Shown here: in pieces, positions 1 through 7,073 of the stretch
Layout: the number at the start of each line of letters is the position of its first letter
Numbering within the stretch: the stretch's first letter is position 1
Source of the DNA: CAVPXC01 sp963709505
GTDB taxonomy: Bacteria > Chloroflexota > Anaerolineae > JAAEKA01
Assembly (NCBI GenBank): GCA_963709505.1
Contig: CAVPXC010000003.1
Location: 289,799-353,798 of the forward strand
Length of the DNA: 64,000 nt
Reading direction: 5' to 3'
Notes under the pieces: generated by a model
Databases searched by the model: none
Seen by the model: the letters and a program-made list of their open reading frames with translations, nothing else
What the model was told of the DNA's origin: nothing
Program-made: the position numbers and the translations under genes

Positions 1-2
1 TC

Positions 3-821
3 CAGAAGAAGATCCATCGCGGCGTCTTTGCCGTCATGGATAGCACCTTCGCCGGCGACGGGCCCGGCCCGCGCTGCATGATCCCGCACGTCAAGAACGT
101 GCTCCTGGCCAGCAGCGACCAGGTAGCGATCGACGCCATGGCCGCCAAGCTGATGGGCTTCAACCCGCTGGATATCAAGTACATCCGCCTGGCGCACGAG
201 CTGGGCCTCGGCTGCGGCGATCCCGACGAGATCGAGATCGTCGGCGACCTGGATGCGGCGGCGGAGAATTGGCACTTCACCGGCCCGTTCGACAAGATGA
301 CCTTTGCCTCGCAGATGCAGCACAAGATCTATTGGGGCCCGCTCAAGGCGCCGATCGAGTGGTCGCTCAAGACCGTGCTGGCGCCGTGGTCGTACCTGGC
401 CTCGGTGGCCTATCACGATTTGTACTGGTATCCTCTCAAAGGCGAAAAGATGATGGCGGGCGCGCTCAACAGCGAATGGGGCCGGCTCTTCGCCAATTGG
501 GAACACGTTCAGCCTGACCCCGATGGGCAGGGTTGGTCTGACGTGGGTCAAGAGGGTGTTCGCCTCGAGCGTACCGGCATCGAGGTTATCCCGCGTTCTT
601 TGGGTGTGCTAAAGACTGCTTTTCTCGAAGCCCCTGAGGTGGCGGCGCAGCGCCGGCGTGCTGGTGCGGCCGACAACGGCGGTCACTCCGGCCGCAGCAC
701 TGCGGACAAGGCGCTCCTAGCCCTTGGCGCGGCCGCGGCAGTGGCGGTCCCGGCGGCGTTGGTCGCGGCGAATCGGCGGAAGTCGAGGGAGCCGGCGGAG
801 AGCGAGAGAGAAGCGTTGTAA
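3..821 (+). CDS. DUF362 domain protein, C-terminal part
   Basis: The 5' end lies outside the window. The frame is open from base 3 to the TAA at 819. The visible part carries the conserved DUF362 core, seen as GPGPRCMIPH followed by an alanine-rich helix that starts SSDQVAIDAMAA. DUF362 proteins (COG2006) are poorly characterised and often occur with ferredoxin-like domains; no Fe-S motif is visible in this piece. The tail is an Ala/Gly-rich hydrophobic stretch followed by basic residues, which could be a C-terminal membrane anchor. Function is not known from sequence. An internal ATG at base 36 is probably not the true start, because homologous sequence continues upstream of it. Confidence 0.75.
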   Translation, partial: QKKIHRGVFAVMDSTFAGDGPGPRCMIPHVKNVLLASSDQVAIDAMAAKLMGFNPLDIKYIRLAHELGLGCGDPDEIEIVGDLDAAAENWHFTGPFDKMTFASQMQHKIYWGPLKAPIEWSLKTVLAPWSYLASVAYHDLYWYPLKGEKMMAGALNSEWGRLFANWEHVQPDPDGQGWSDVGQEGVRLERTGIEVIPRSLGVLKTAFLEAPEVAAQRRRAGAADNGGHSGRSTADKALLALGAAAAVAVPAALVAANRRKSREPAESEREAL

Positions 822-824
822 GCA

Positions 825-912
825 GAACGGTCCGGTCTCCGAAGACTGGACCGTTCTCAACCGTGACGATTGTACCCACAGAACGGTCCAGTCTTCCGAG
901 ACCGGACCGTTC
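825..912. repeat. Two inverted copies of a GGTCC-type hairpin
   Basis: Two 32-bp palindromes (825-856 and 881-912) lie 24 bp apart. Each has 14-bp arms built on GAACGGTCC/GGACCGTTC with a four-base loop. The second copy is the reverse complement of the first apart from one loop base. Neither has a T-run. They separate the DUF362 gene from mutY and belong to a family also seen at 5206, 20428 and 59014. Confidence 0.8.
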
Positions 913-1031
913 TTGTCAATATCTATCTATGTCGATCGATCCTGAAACCACCCAAGACTCCGATCTTCCCTCGCCAGAATCTATCGCCAGGAGCCTCCTA
1001 GCCTGGAGCCAACTCAGGCCAGCTTCGCTCG

Positions 1032-2060
1032 ATGCCGTGGCGCGCCTTGCCTGGACATGCGCGTGATCCCTACGCTGTCTGGGTCAGCGAAGTCATGCTG
1101 CAGCAAACCCAGGTGGCCACGGTCATCCCGTACTTCCAGCGTTGGCTCGACCGATTCCCGACGGTGGAGGCGCTGGCCGCGGCCAGCCAGGACGAGGTGC
1201 TCAAGGCCTGGGAGGGTCTGGGCTACTACAGCCGCGCAAGGAATTTACATAAAGCAGCACAATTGATTGTCGAGCAGCATGGCGGCCAGCTTCCCTCTGG
1301 ACGCGAAGCGCTTGCGGCTCTACCGGGCATCGGGCGTTACACCGTCGGTGCGATTCTTAGCATCGCTTTCGGCCAACGCGCCGCTGTACTAGACGGCAAC
1401 GTCAAACGGGTCTTGTCCCGGCTGTACGACATCGAAGAGGATAGCGGGGCTTCGGCAACCGAGACGCATCTATGGCATTTGGCCGAGTCGTTGGTCGCTG
1501 AGGTCGATTCGACAGAGGCCGGCGCCCTCAACGAGGCACTGATGGACCTCGGCGCGACTCTGTGCGCTCCTCGTGCGCCGCGCTGCCCGGTCTGCCCGCT
1601 GCATGAGCAGTGCCTCGCCCACGCACGCGATACCCAGGAAATGCGTCCAGTCAAGACGCCTCGCAAGGCTCTACCCTACTTCGACGTCACCGCAGCAGTG
1701 CTGCTCCGCCCTGATCACCCAGATCAGGTGCTCATCGCCCAACGGCCGCCGACGGGCATGCTGGGCGGGCTTTGGGAATTCCCCGGCGGTAAACGTCACG
1801 CGGATGAGACCCTCCCCGAGTGTCTGCGCCGCGAGTTGCAGGAAGAACTCGGCATCGACGTTGAGGTCGGCCGGCATCTGATCAGCGTTCGCCACGCCTA
1901 TACCCACTTTCGTATCACGCTGCACGCCTTCGAATGCCGGCTTCTTAGCGGTGAACCTCAACCCATCGGCGTCGCCGCCTGGCGCTGGGTCAATCTGGAC
2001 GAACTGGCCGCCTTTCCTTTCCCCGTAACCGATCAGAAGATCATACGATCCCTCATGTAG
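1032..2060 (+). CDS. mutY: A/G-specific adenine DNA glycosylase MutY (N-terminus frameshifted)
   Basis: Base-excision repair glycosylase that removes adenine opposite 8-oxoguanine. Visible features: catalytic Glu20 in WVSEVMLQQTQV, a helix-hairpin-helix at about 97-106 (LPGIGRYTVG), catalytic Asp121 in LDGNVKRV, a 4Fe-4S cluster with Cys178, 185, 188 and 194 (C-x6-C-x2-C-x5-C), and a Nudix-like C-terminal domain from about 215 that reads 8-oxoG. The first MutY helix is missing from this frame. It is found in another frame, starting at an ATG at 929 and including IARSLLAWSQ, and must join PWRAL near 1020-1035 through a one-base shift. The intact gene is therefore probably 929-2060. The shift is likely a sequencing indel. 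The call itself is secure. Confidence 0.93.
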   Translation: MPWRALPGHARDPYAVWVSEVMLQQTQVATVIPYFQRWLDRFPTVEALAAASQDEVLKAWEGLGYYSRARNLHKAAQLIVEQHGGQLPSGREALAALPGIGRYTVGAILSIAFGQRAAVLDGNVKRVLSRLYDIEEDSGASATETHLWHLAESLVAEVDSTEAGALNEALMDLGATLCAPRAPRCPVCPLHEQCLAHARDTQEMRPVKTPRKALPYFDVTAAVLLRPDHPDQVLIAQRPPTGMLGGLWEFPGGKRHADETLPECLRRELQEELGIDVEVGRHLISVRHAYTHFRITLHAFECRLLSGEPQPIGVAAWRWVNLDELAAFPFPVTDQKIIRSLM

Positions 2061-2122
2061 GGGCGACCCTTGCGGTCGCCCGCGTGTCCAAGAACATACG
2101 TTGGCTCTTAACCGATGGCGGT

Positions 2123-2167
2123 AAAAAAAAGCCAGGTGTCACATTCTTGCATTGTGACACCTGGCTT
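2123..2167 (-). terminator. Intrinsic terminator of rocD
   Basis: A 15-bp stem (2129-2143 with 2153-2167, core GCCAGGTGTCAC) is followed on the minus strand by a run of eight T. It lies about 45 bp past the rocD stop. mutY, on the plus strand, ends about 60 bp away, so the stem could also slow converging transcription. Confidence 0.85.
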
Positions 2168-2209
2168 GCGTTCTAAGGGCACGTCAGATAGACTTGACAC
2201 GGCGTTTGC

Positions 2210-3463
2210 TTAGACGGCCGTTGCCGCCTCCTCCTCTTCTTCCTCAATTCTGTCCCATTCTTCGATATCAGCAAACACGGCCTCGACCTGGTCGGCCAGC
2301 CAGTTGATTTGCTCGCGGGTGATCACCAGCGGCGGCGCGATGCGTATCACGGTGCCATGGGTTTCCTTGCATAGTACGCCGCGGTCGGCCAGCGCTTCGC
2401 AGAAGCGCCGCGCGCCTTGAGCCTCGTGGGTCACCTCGACGCCGATCATCAATCCGCGGCCGCGCACTTCCTTGACGTAGGGGCTTTCGATGCGGCGCAG
2501 CCGCTGCATCAAATACTCGCCCTGCTCGGCCGCGTTTACGACCAACTTTTCATCGACCAGGACCTTGAGCGCCTCACGCGCGACGGCTGCTCCCAGCGGG
2601 TTTCCGCCAAAGGTGCTGCCGTGGTCACCGGGGTGCATCAGGCCCATGATGGGTCGGTCAGCCAGCACAGCCGACACGGGATAGACGCCACCCGACAACG
2701 CCTTTCCGAGGATCACGATGTCCGGCCGGACGTCGTCGTGGTGGCTGCATAGCATCTCGCCGGTGCGGCCCAGGCCGACCTGGATCTCGTCGGCGATCAG
2801 CAGGACGTTTTCGCGGTGGCAAAGTGTCTCGGCGAACTTGAGGTAGCCGATTGGCGGGACGTTGATGCCGTTCTCGCCCTGGATCGGCTCCATCATGAAG
2901 GCGACCGTGTTGGAGGTAATCGCATCGACGAGGGCGTCCATGTTGCCGAAGGGCACGAACTTGAAACCCGGCGTGTACGGGCCGAAATGCTTGCGGTACT
3001 TTGCCTCGCTGGAGAAGCTGATGGCTGTGGTTGTCCGGCCATGGAAATTGCCATAGCATACAATGATCTCAGCCTGGCCGTCGGGCACGCCCTTGACTTC
3101 GTAGCCCCACTTGCGCGCGATTTTGACTGCGGTCTCGACCGCCTCCGCGCCCGAGTTCATAGGCAGCGTCATGTCGTAGCCCAGAAGCTCACACAATTCC
3201 TTGCTAAATGGGCCCAACTGGTCGTTGCGGAACGCGCGCGACGTAAGAGTGGCCCGTTTGGCTTGTTCGACCAGGGCATTGACGATGCGCGGATGGCAGT
3301 GGCCCTGGCTGACCGCGGAGTACGCACTTAGACAGTCCATATAGCGCTTACCCTCAACATCGGTCATCCAGACCCCTTCGGCGTGTTCGATCACTACGTC
3401 CAATGGGTGATAGATATTGGCAACATAGGTATTCTCAAGTTCGATGTAGGTCTCGGCATGCAT
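2210..3463 (-). CDS. rocD: Ornithine aminotransferase (ornithine-oxo-acid transaminase)
   Basis: Class III PLP aminotransferase converting ornithine and 2-oxoglutarate to glutamate semialdehyde and glutamate, in the cytosol. Visible motifs: GNFHGRT, MEPIQGENG, ADEIQVGLGRTG, and the PLP lysine Lys254 in ILGKALSGG. The length of 417 aa is normal. The C-terminus is a Glu-rich tail with six Glu in a row. The start is set at the ATG at 3463, behind AAAGGAG; the frame stays open to an ATG at 3511, but that codon lies inside a terminator hairpin and has no ribosome site. The 5' region carries a leader ORF and that hairpin, pointing to attenuation. Related class III enzymes such as acetylornithine aminotransferase are the main alternative. 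Confidence 0.9.
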   Translation of the reverse strand: MHAETYIELENTYVANIYHPLDVVIEHAEGVWMTDVEGKRYMDCLSAYSAVSQGHCHPRIVNALVEQAKRATLTSRAFRNDQLGPFSKELCELLGYDMTLPMNSGAEAVETAVKIARKWGYEVKGVPDGQAEIIVCYGNFHGRTTTAISFSSEAKYRKHFGPYTPGFKFVPFGNMDALVDAITSNTVAFMMEPIQGENGINVPPIGYLKFAETLCHRENVLLIADEIQVGLGRTGEMLCSHHDDVRPDIVILGKALSGGVYPVSAVLADRPIMGLMHPGDHGSTFGGNPLGAAVAREALKVLVDEKLVVNAAEQGEYLMQRLRRIESPYVKEVRGRGLMIGVEVTHEAQGARRFCEALADRGVLCKETHGTVIRIAPPLVITREQINWLADQVEAVFADIEEWDRIEEEEEEAATAV

Positions 3464-3489
3464 AGGATGCTCCTTTGAAAAAATACTGC

Positions 3490-3525
3490 AAAAAATCAGC
3501 AGCCCGGGCATGGGGCCCGGGCTGC
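3490..3525 (-). terminator. Attenuator-like intrinsic terminator in the rocD leader
   Basis: On the minus strand an 11-bp GC-rich stem (3515-3525 with 3499-3509, GCAGCCCGGGC) with a five-base loop is followed by TGA and six T. It sits only 27 bp before the rocD start and after the leader ORF, so it would block rocD transcription unless read through. Confidence 0.8.
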
Positions 3526-3545
3526 GAACAACGTCAACAACGTAG

Positions 3546-3626
3546 TCATAAACCAGGGCGCCGTTGGCCTGACCTGCTGTGAGGTGGCACGTGGGGAGTG
3601 TAGCTGAACTGTTTGACGTAGTCCAT
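3546..3626 (-). CDS. Putative 26-residue leader peptide upstream of rocD
   Basis: A small ORF starts at the ATG at 3626 behind a GAGGT ribosome site and ends at TGA 3546-3548. It begins MDYVKQFSY and its second half is Pro/Arg-rich (four Pro, three Arg, ending QRRPGL). A second short ORF (3549-3496, 17 codons, MTTLLTLF...) overlaps its stop as ATGA and ends immediately after the terminator stem. The layout is promoter, leader ORF, intrinsic terminator, rocD, as expected for translation-controlled attenuation. Which ORF is sensed, and by what signal (arginine, ornithine or proline), cannot be told from sequence. I know of no family it matches. Confidence 0.5.
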   Translation of the reverse strand: MDYVKQFSYTPHVPPHSRSGQRRPGL

Positions 3627-3664
3627 GATCTACCTCACTATGTGCGCCACGCTTTCTGAGATCC

Positions 3665-3694
3665 ATTCTACCATAGCTCCCGATACTTGCGCAA
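3665..3694 (-). promoter_or_regulatory. Sigma70-type promoter of the rocD leader
   Basis: On the minus strand TTGCGC (3694-3689), an 18-bp spacer and TAGAAT (3670-3665). Transcription would start near 3658, about 30 bases before the leader ORF. Confidence 0.55.
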
Positions 3695-3711
3695 CCCTGC
3701 GACACTCCTGG

Positions 3712-3792
3712 GGGTGTATTTCAAGTTGGGGGGCAGACCCTTCGGGTTTTCCGCAAACCCGAAGGGTCTGCCCCCCAACTTGAAATACACCC
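3712..3792. repeat. Large perfect palindrome, 38-bp arms
   Basis: Arms 3712-3749 and 3755-3792 are perfectly complementary with a five-base loop. The inner part is CAGACCCTTCGGGTTT and its complement, shared with the element at 45160-45259. There is no ORF and no T-run. It lies between the divergent rocD leader and Nudix gene. Confidence 0.9.
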
Positions 3793-3871
3793 GCTCCTGG
3801 TCGATTTCGGCAGCCCTTGCTGTTTCATGGTATACTGCCCACTATACTGTACAGTTGACGAGCGCGGAACG

Positions 3872-4324
3872 ATGCCAGAAAACTCCTTTATTCACTATCA
3901 GGCGGCCGGCGGCGTGGTGGTCGATCCGAACGGTCGGGTTCTCGTGATCGAGCGGATCGTGGACGGAGTCCACGAAGTTCGCCTGCCCAAGGGCCACATT
4001 GAGCCGGGAGAGCAGCCGGATTCGGCTGCCTGTCGCGAAGTCTGCGAGGAGACCGGTTACTGCGACCTGGAGATCCGCGCCGATCTTGGATGGCGTACAG
4101 TGGAGTTCGAACTTTCGGGTGCGACTGTCGTTCGAGATGAGCGTTACTACCTGATGACCTTGGTCAGCGACCGGTGGCAAGCGCCACAATTCGTCAGCGA
4201 GCGCGAGGCGCTGTTTCGCCCGTTGTGGGTCGAGGACTTCGAGGCTGCTGAGCTTCAACTGACCTTCGAAGCTGAGAAGGACGTTGTGCGGCGAGTTCGG
4301 ACGGCTCTTCGGACTAGATCCTAA
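3872..4324 (+). CDS. Nudix hydrolase
   Basis: Small Nudix-fold pyrophosphohydrolase (150 aa). The Nudix box is complete, running from GHIEPGEQ to REVCEETGY, with the metal-binding REVCEE. Substrate is unknown; this size and the HEVRLPKGH lead-in resemble diadenosine-polyphosphate or nucleotide-sanitising members. The ATG at 3872 is preferred to the upstream in-frame start at 3827, which lies on the promoter: an extended -10 (TGGTATACT, ending at 3836) sits just upstream. The ribosome site is weak. A short hairpin with a T-rich tail at 4352-4384 ends the unit. Confidence 0.85.
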   Translation: MPENSFIHYQAAGGVVVDPNGRVLVIERIVDGVHEVRLPKGHIEPGEQPDSAACREVCEETGYCDLEIRADLGWRTVEFELSGATVVRDERYYLMTLVSDRWQAPQFVSEREALFRPLWVEDFEAAELQLTFEAEKDVVRRVRTALRTRS

Positions 4325-4351
4325 ACGGAGAGGTTGCTTTATTTTGACGCA

Positions 4352-4384
4352 AAGACGCGAGAATCCGCAAGCGTCTTCATTTTG
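4352..4384 (+). terminator. Probable terminator after the Nudix gene
   Basis: A seven-bp stem AAGACGC/GCGTCTT (4352-4358 with 4371-4377) is followed by CATTTTG. Moderate stem, short T-run. It overlaps the -35 of the following rpsP promoter. Confidence 0.45.
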
Positions 4385-4410
4385 CTTGAATGAACATCCT
4401 GCGGTATACT
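4382..4410 (+). promoter_or_regulatory. Promoter of the rpsP cluster
   Basis: TTGCTT (4382-4387), 17-bp spacer, TATACT (4405-4410). Transcription would begin near 4417, giving a 5' leader of about 90 nt before rpsP. Confidence 0.6.
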
Positions 4411-4505
4411 TATTTTTCGTTGCACCCAAACCGCGCAGCCGGAAAGATTTGGCTCGTAGGTGAATGCAAAACAAACCGTACGAAGGGAACCCAGGAACTC
4501 TACCC

Positions 4506-4784
4506 ATGGTCAGGATTAGACTGCGCCGCATGGGCGCAAAGAAACAACCAAGCTATCGTATTGTCGTCGCTGACAAGGATGCGCCGCGCGACGGCAAGTT
4601 CATCGAGAACATCGGCCATTACAACCCCCGCACCGAGCCCGAAACCGTGGAACTGAACAAAGACCGGGCCCAGTATTGGATCAGCGTGGGCGCCCAGCCC
4701 AGCGACGCCGTGCGGCGGCTGTTGGTCAACGCGGGTGTGATTGCCAAGATCGAAACCCCCAGGACCCCGGCGCCTGGCGCCTGA
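4506..4784 (+). CDS. rpsP: 30S ribosomal protein S16
   Basis: Small-subunit ribosomal protein bS16 (92 aa). It opens MVRIRLRRMGAKKQPSYRIV, the family signature, followed by GKFIENIGHYNP. The start at 4506 fits homologues and has AGGA nine bases upstream; an in-frame ATG at 4464 would add a tail that is not conserved. The gene heads the conserved rpsP-khpA-rimM order. trmD and rplS, often next, are not here. Confidence 0.97.
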   Translation: MVRIRLRRMGAKKQPSYRIVVADKDAPRDGKFIENIGHYNPRTEPETVELNKDRAQYWISVGAQPSDAVRRLLVNAGVIAKIETPRTPAPGA

Positions 4785-4801
4785 GTACAGGACGGTATGC
4801 G

Positions 4802-5029
4802 GTGAAGGACCTGATTCAGTATATCGCCGAAAACCTTGTCGACGACGTCGATAAGGTGCGTGTCAAGGATATCCGCACGAGCCAGGGTATCGTGCTTGAG
4901 CTGCGTGTCTCCCGGCAGGATATGGGCCGTGTAATTGGCGCCGAAGGACGCGTGGCAAACGCTATGCGCGCGGTGCTGCATGTGCCCGCGATGCGTCAGG
5001 GCAAGCAAGTTTCACTCGAGATCAACTAG
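4802..5029 (+). CDS. khpA: KH-domain RNA-binding protein KhpA (YlqC)
   Basis: Single-KH-domain protein of 75 aa. The KH loop reads GRVIGAEGRVANAMR, matching the family's GRVIGKxGR core. It starts at GTG 4802 with an AGGA-containing ribosome site 10 bases upstream; the open frame further upstream overlaps rpsP and is not conserved. In Firmicutes KhpA pairs with KhpB to bind RNA and affect cell division; that role here is inference. Position between rpsP and rimM is the family's usual context. Confidence 0.93.
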   Translation: MKDLIQYIAENLVDDVDKVRVKDIRTSQGIVLELRVSRQDMGRVIGAEGRVANAMRAVLHVPAMRQGKQVSLEIN

Positions 5030-5205
5030 AGATCTATCCAGTTTTGGCTCAGGTTCGACCCCGGAAATCGGTGCGACCGGTACGAAGCTAGTTGCGGACG
5101 GTTTTCAAGCAAACTGGGTATCTGCGGGAGGATTCGGTCTCCTGGGTGAGATAGACTTCAACGGACGTTCTGAGTTCCGTGCTCCCGTTCTTAAGTTTCG
5201 CGACC

Positions 5206-5239
5206 AGATCGGTCCGATCTCCGAAGATCGGACCGATCT
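5206..5239. repeat. GGTCC-type hairpin between khpA and rimM
   Basis: Perfect 15-bp arms AGATCGGTCCGATCT and complement (5206-5220, 5225-5239), four-base loop, no T-run. It lies in the 260-bp gap before rimM, where I see no gene. Same family as 825, 20428 and 59014. Confidence 0.85.
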
Positions 5240-5290
5240 CAAGTTTGGTTCCATACTCCTGCTTTCCGCTTTGTTGGAGGAGTGATCCGT

Positions 5291-5826
5291 ATGCAGAGTT
5301 TCACAGGGCGATCATCCGAAATCGCTGACGGATATATCGCAATCGGACACATTGGTAGTGTGTTTGGTGTGCGCGGCGAGGTTAAGGTCACCCTTCACAC
5401 CGACTTTCCCGAGCGCTTCACTGAATTGCCGTTGGTCTACTTGGGCCAGAAGCACGTCCGGTACGGGTAGTCGGCGCCAGACCGCACCAGGGCGCCATGC
5501 TCGTGCGCCTTGAAGGCTGTGCCGATCGCGCCGCCGCAGAGGCTCTCGTAGGCCTGTGGCTCCAAATTCCACTGGCAGATGTCGCACCTTTGCAGGATGG
5601 CGAGCAATACGTTTTCAACCTCATCGGCGTGCGAGTGCGCACTACGGATGATCGCGATCTAGGCGTGATCACCGAGATACTGGCGACAGGCGCCAACGAT
5701 GTCTTCGTGGTGAAAGCGGAGGACGGGTCAGAGGTCCTCATCCCTTATATCTCTGACGTTATCGCAAGCGAGCATATCGAGCTCGGCGAGATTGTCGTAC
5801 ACCCCGTGCCTGGCCTATTAGATTGA
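5291..5826 (+). CDS. rimM: Ribosome maturation factor RimM (frameshifted)
   Basis: 16S rRNA processing factor that binds S19 during 30S assembly. The N-terminal barrel (YIAIGHIGSVFGVRGEVKV) reads from ATG 5291, behind GGAGGA, to about 5460 and then meets a TAG. The rest (VVGARPHQGAM onward, including the PRC-barrel segment GVITEILATGANDVFVV) continues in the -1 frame to 5826. Together they make a normal RimM of about 178 aa. One base is missing or extra near 5450-5465. Because both halves are fully conserved and the gene is usually kept, a sequence error is more likely than a pseudogene. Confidence 0.9.
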
Positions 5827-5871
5827 CTTGCGACGGGGGGGCCGCGCTGCAAATAGCCGTTTTCATGTAGC

Positions 5872-5900
5872 TTGACAAAACACGCTGGATGGGTTATGCT
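5872..5900 (+). promoter_or_regulatory. Consensus promoter of dprA-topA-xer
   Basis: TTGACA (5872-5877), 17-bp spacer, TATGCT (5895-5900). It rules out a dprA start at the in-frame TTG at 5872, which is the -35 itself. Confidence 0.8.
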
Positions 5901-5961
5901 GGCGCCGTGCGACAGCGAGCAATCCAGCCGCACTCCGGATTATCGGGATGGGAGGGAAGCC

Positions 5962-7071
5962 GTGGACGAACTGGCGTATTGGGTTGGCTTTAACAAGGTG
6001 CTTGGAATTGGACCAGCTCGCTTGCGCGCCTTGTTGGACTTCTTCGGCAGCATCGAGGACGCCTGGCAGGGCGACCTTGCCAGCCTGCAGCATGCGGGTT
6101 TGGATAAGCGCTCGGCGAACAACCTGCTGGCAACGCGCCGGTCGCTCGATCTGGCTGCTGAGTTACAGCGTTTGGATCGGGCAGGCGTGAAGGCGCTGAC
6201 ATGGGTCTCAGATGAGTACCCGACCAACCTGCGGAATATCCACGACCCGCCGCCGGTGATCTATGTCAAAGGCGAGCTGTTCCCCGAGGATGACTGGGCC
6301 GTGGCTGTGGTTGGGACACGACACGCCAGCGTCTACGGCAAAGAGGCGGCGCGGCGTCTGGCTGGTGACCTGGCCCGCAACGGCGTGACGGTGGTCAGCG
6401 GTCTTGCAGCTGGCATCGATACGGTTGCTCACCAGGCAGCGCTCGAAGCTGGTGGCCGCTCGATTGCGGTGCTTGGCTCGGGCGTGGACGTTGTCTACCC
6501 GGAGCAGAATGCTGCGCTGGCTCGCCAGCTGCAGGAGCAGGGTGCGCTGGTGTCCGAGTATCCACTTGGCACCAAGCCGGAGCGAAGTAATTTTCCGCCG
6601 CGCAATCGCATCATCAGTGGGCTATCCCTTGGCGCGCTGGTGGTCGAGGCTGGCGTCCGCAGTGGTGCGCTGATCACGGCTGACTTCGCAGGCGACCAGG
6701 GGCGCGATGTTTTCGCCATCCCGGGCAGCATCTTTCAGCGTACCAGCGAAGGCACTAACCGCCTCATTCAGGATGGTGCAAAGCCCGTGTTGTGCGTGGC
6801 TGACATCCTGGAGGAGTTGAATCTGCAGCAAGTGAGCACACAAGCCGAGGTGCGCGCGACCGTTCCGACCACGCCCACCGAACGACACGTGCTAGACCTA
6901 CTCTCATCCGAGCCCACCCATGTTGACGAGTTGGGCCGCCTGTCCAATCTGCCACCGGCAAACGTTGCAGGCACACTGGCCTTGCTCGAGCTCAAAGGGC
7001 TGGCCCGTCAGACTGGCGGAATGAACTATGTACTTGCCCGCGAAGGGCGAGTGGAATACGTTATAGGCTAA
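5962..7071 (+). CDS. dprA: DNA-processing protein DprA
   Basis: Rossmann-fold single-stranded DNA-binding protein that loads RecA on incoming DNA during transformation (369 aa). Order: N-terminal HhH/SAM-like region (GIGPARLRALLDFFGS), DprA core beginning VAVVGTRHAS, VSGLAAGIDTVAHQAAL, SEYPLGTKPERSNFPPRNR, then GALITADFA, and a C-terminal winged-helix domain. Start chosen at GTG 5962, five bases after GGAGGG and downstream of the promoter; the frame is open to 5872 but that part overlaps the promoter. topA starts three bases after the stop, so the two are co-transcribed. Confidence 0.95.
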   Translation: MDELAYWVGFNKVLGIGPARLRALLDFFGSIEDAWQGDLASLQHAGLDKRSANNLLATRRSLDLAAELQRLDRAGVKALTWVSDEYPTNLRNIHDPPPVIYVKGELFPEDDWAVAVVGTRHASVYGKEAARRLAGDLARNGVTVVSGLAAGIDTVAHQAALEAGGRSIAVLGSGVDVVYPEQNAALARQLQEQGALVSEYPLGTKPERSNFPPRNRIISGLSLGALVVEAGVRSGALITADFAGDQGRDVFAIPGSIFQRTSEGTNRLIQDGAKPVLCVADILEELNLQQVSTQAEVRATVPTTPTERHVLDLLSSEPTHVDELGRLSNLPPANVAGTLALLELKGLARQTGGMNYVLAREGRVEYVIG

Positions 7072-7073
7072 TA

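Noticed and set aside
2210..3511. A 433-codon rocD starting at 3511
   Set aside because: That ATG lies inside the attenuator hairpin and has no ribosome site; the ATG at 3463 has AAAGGAG and matches homologues.
5040..5285. Open frame 4935-5285 running from khpA into the gap
   Set aside because: Out of frame with khpA, no homology, and it crosses a hairpin repeat.
5872..5961. dprA starting at TTG 5872
   Set aside because: The TTG is the -35 of a consensus promoter; GTG 5962 follows GGAGGG and matches the family start.
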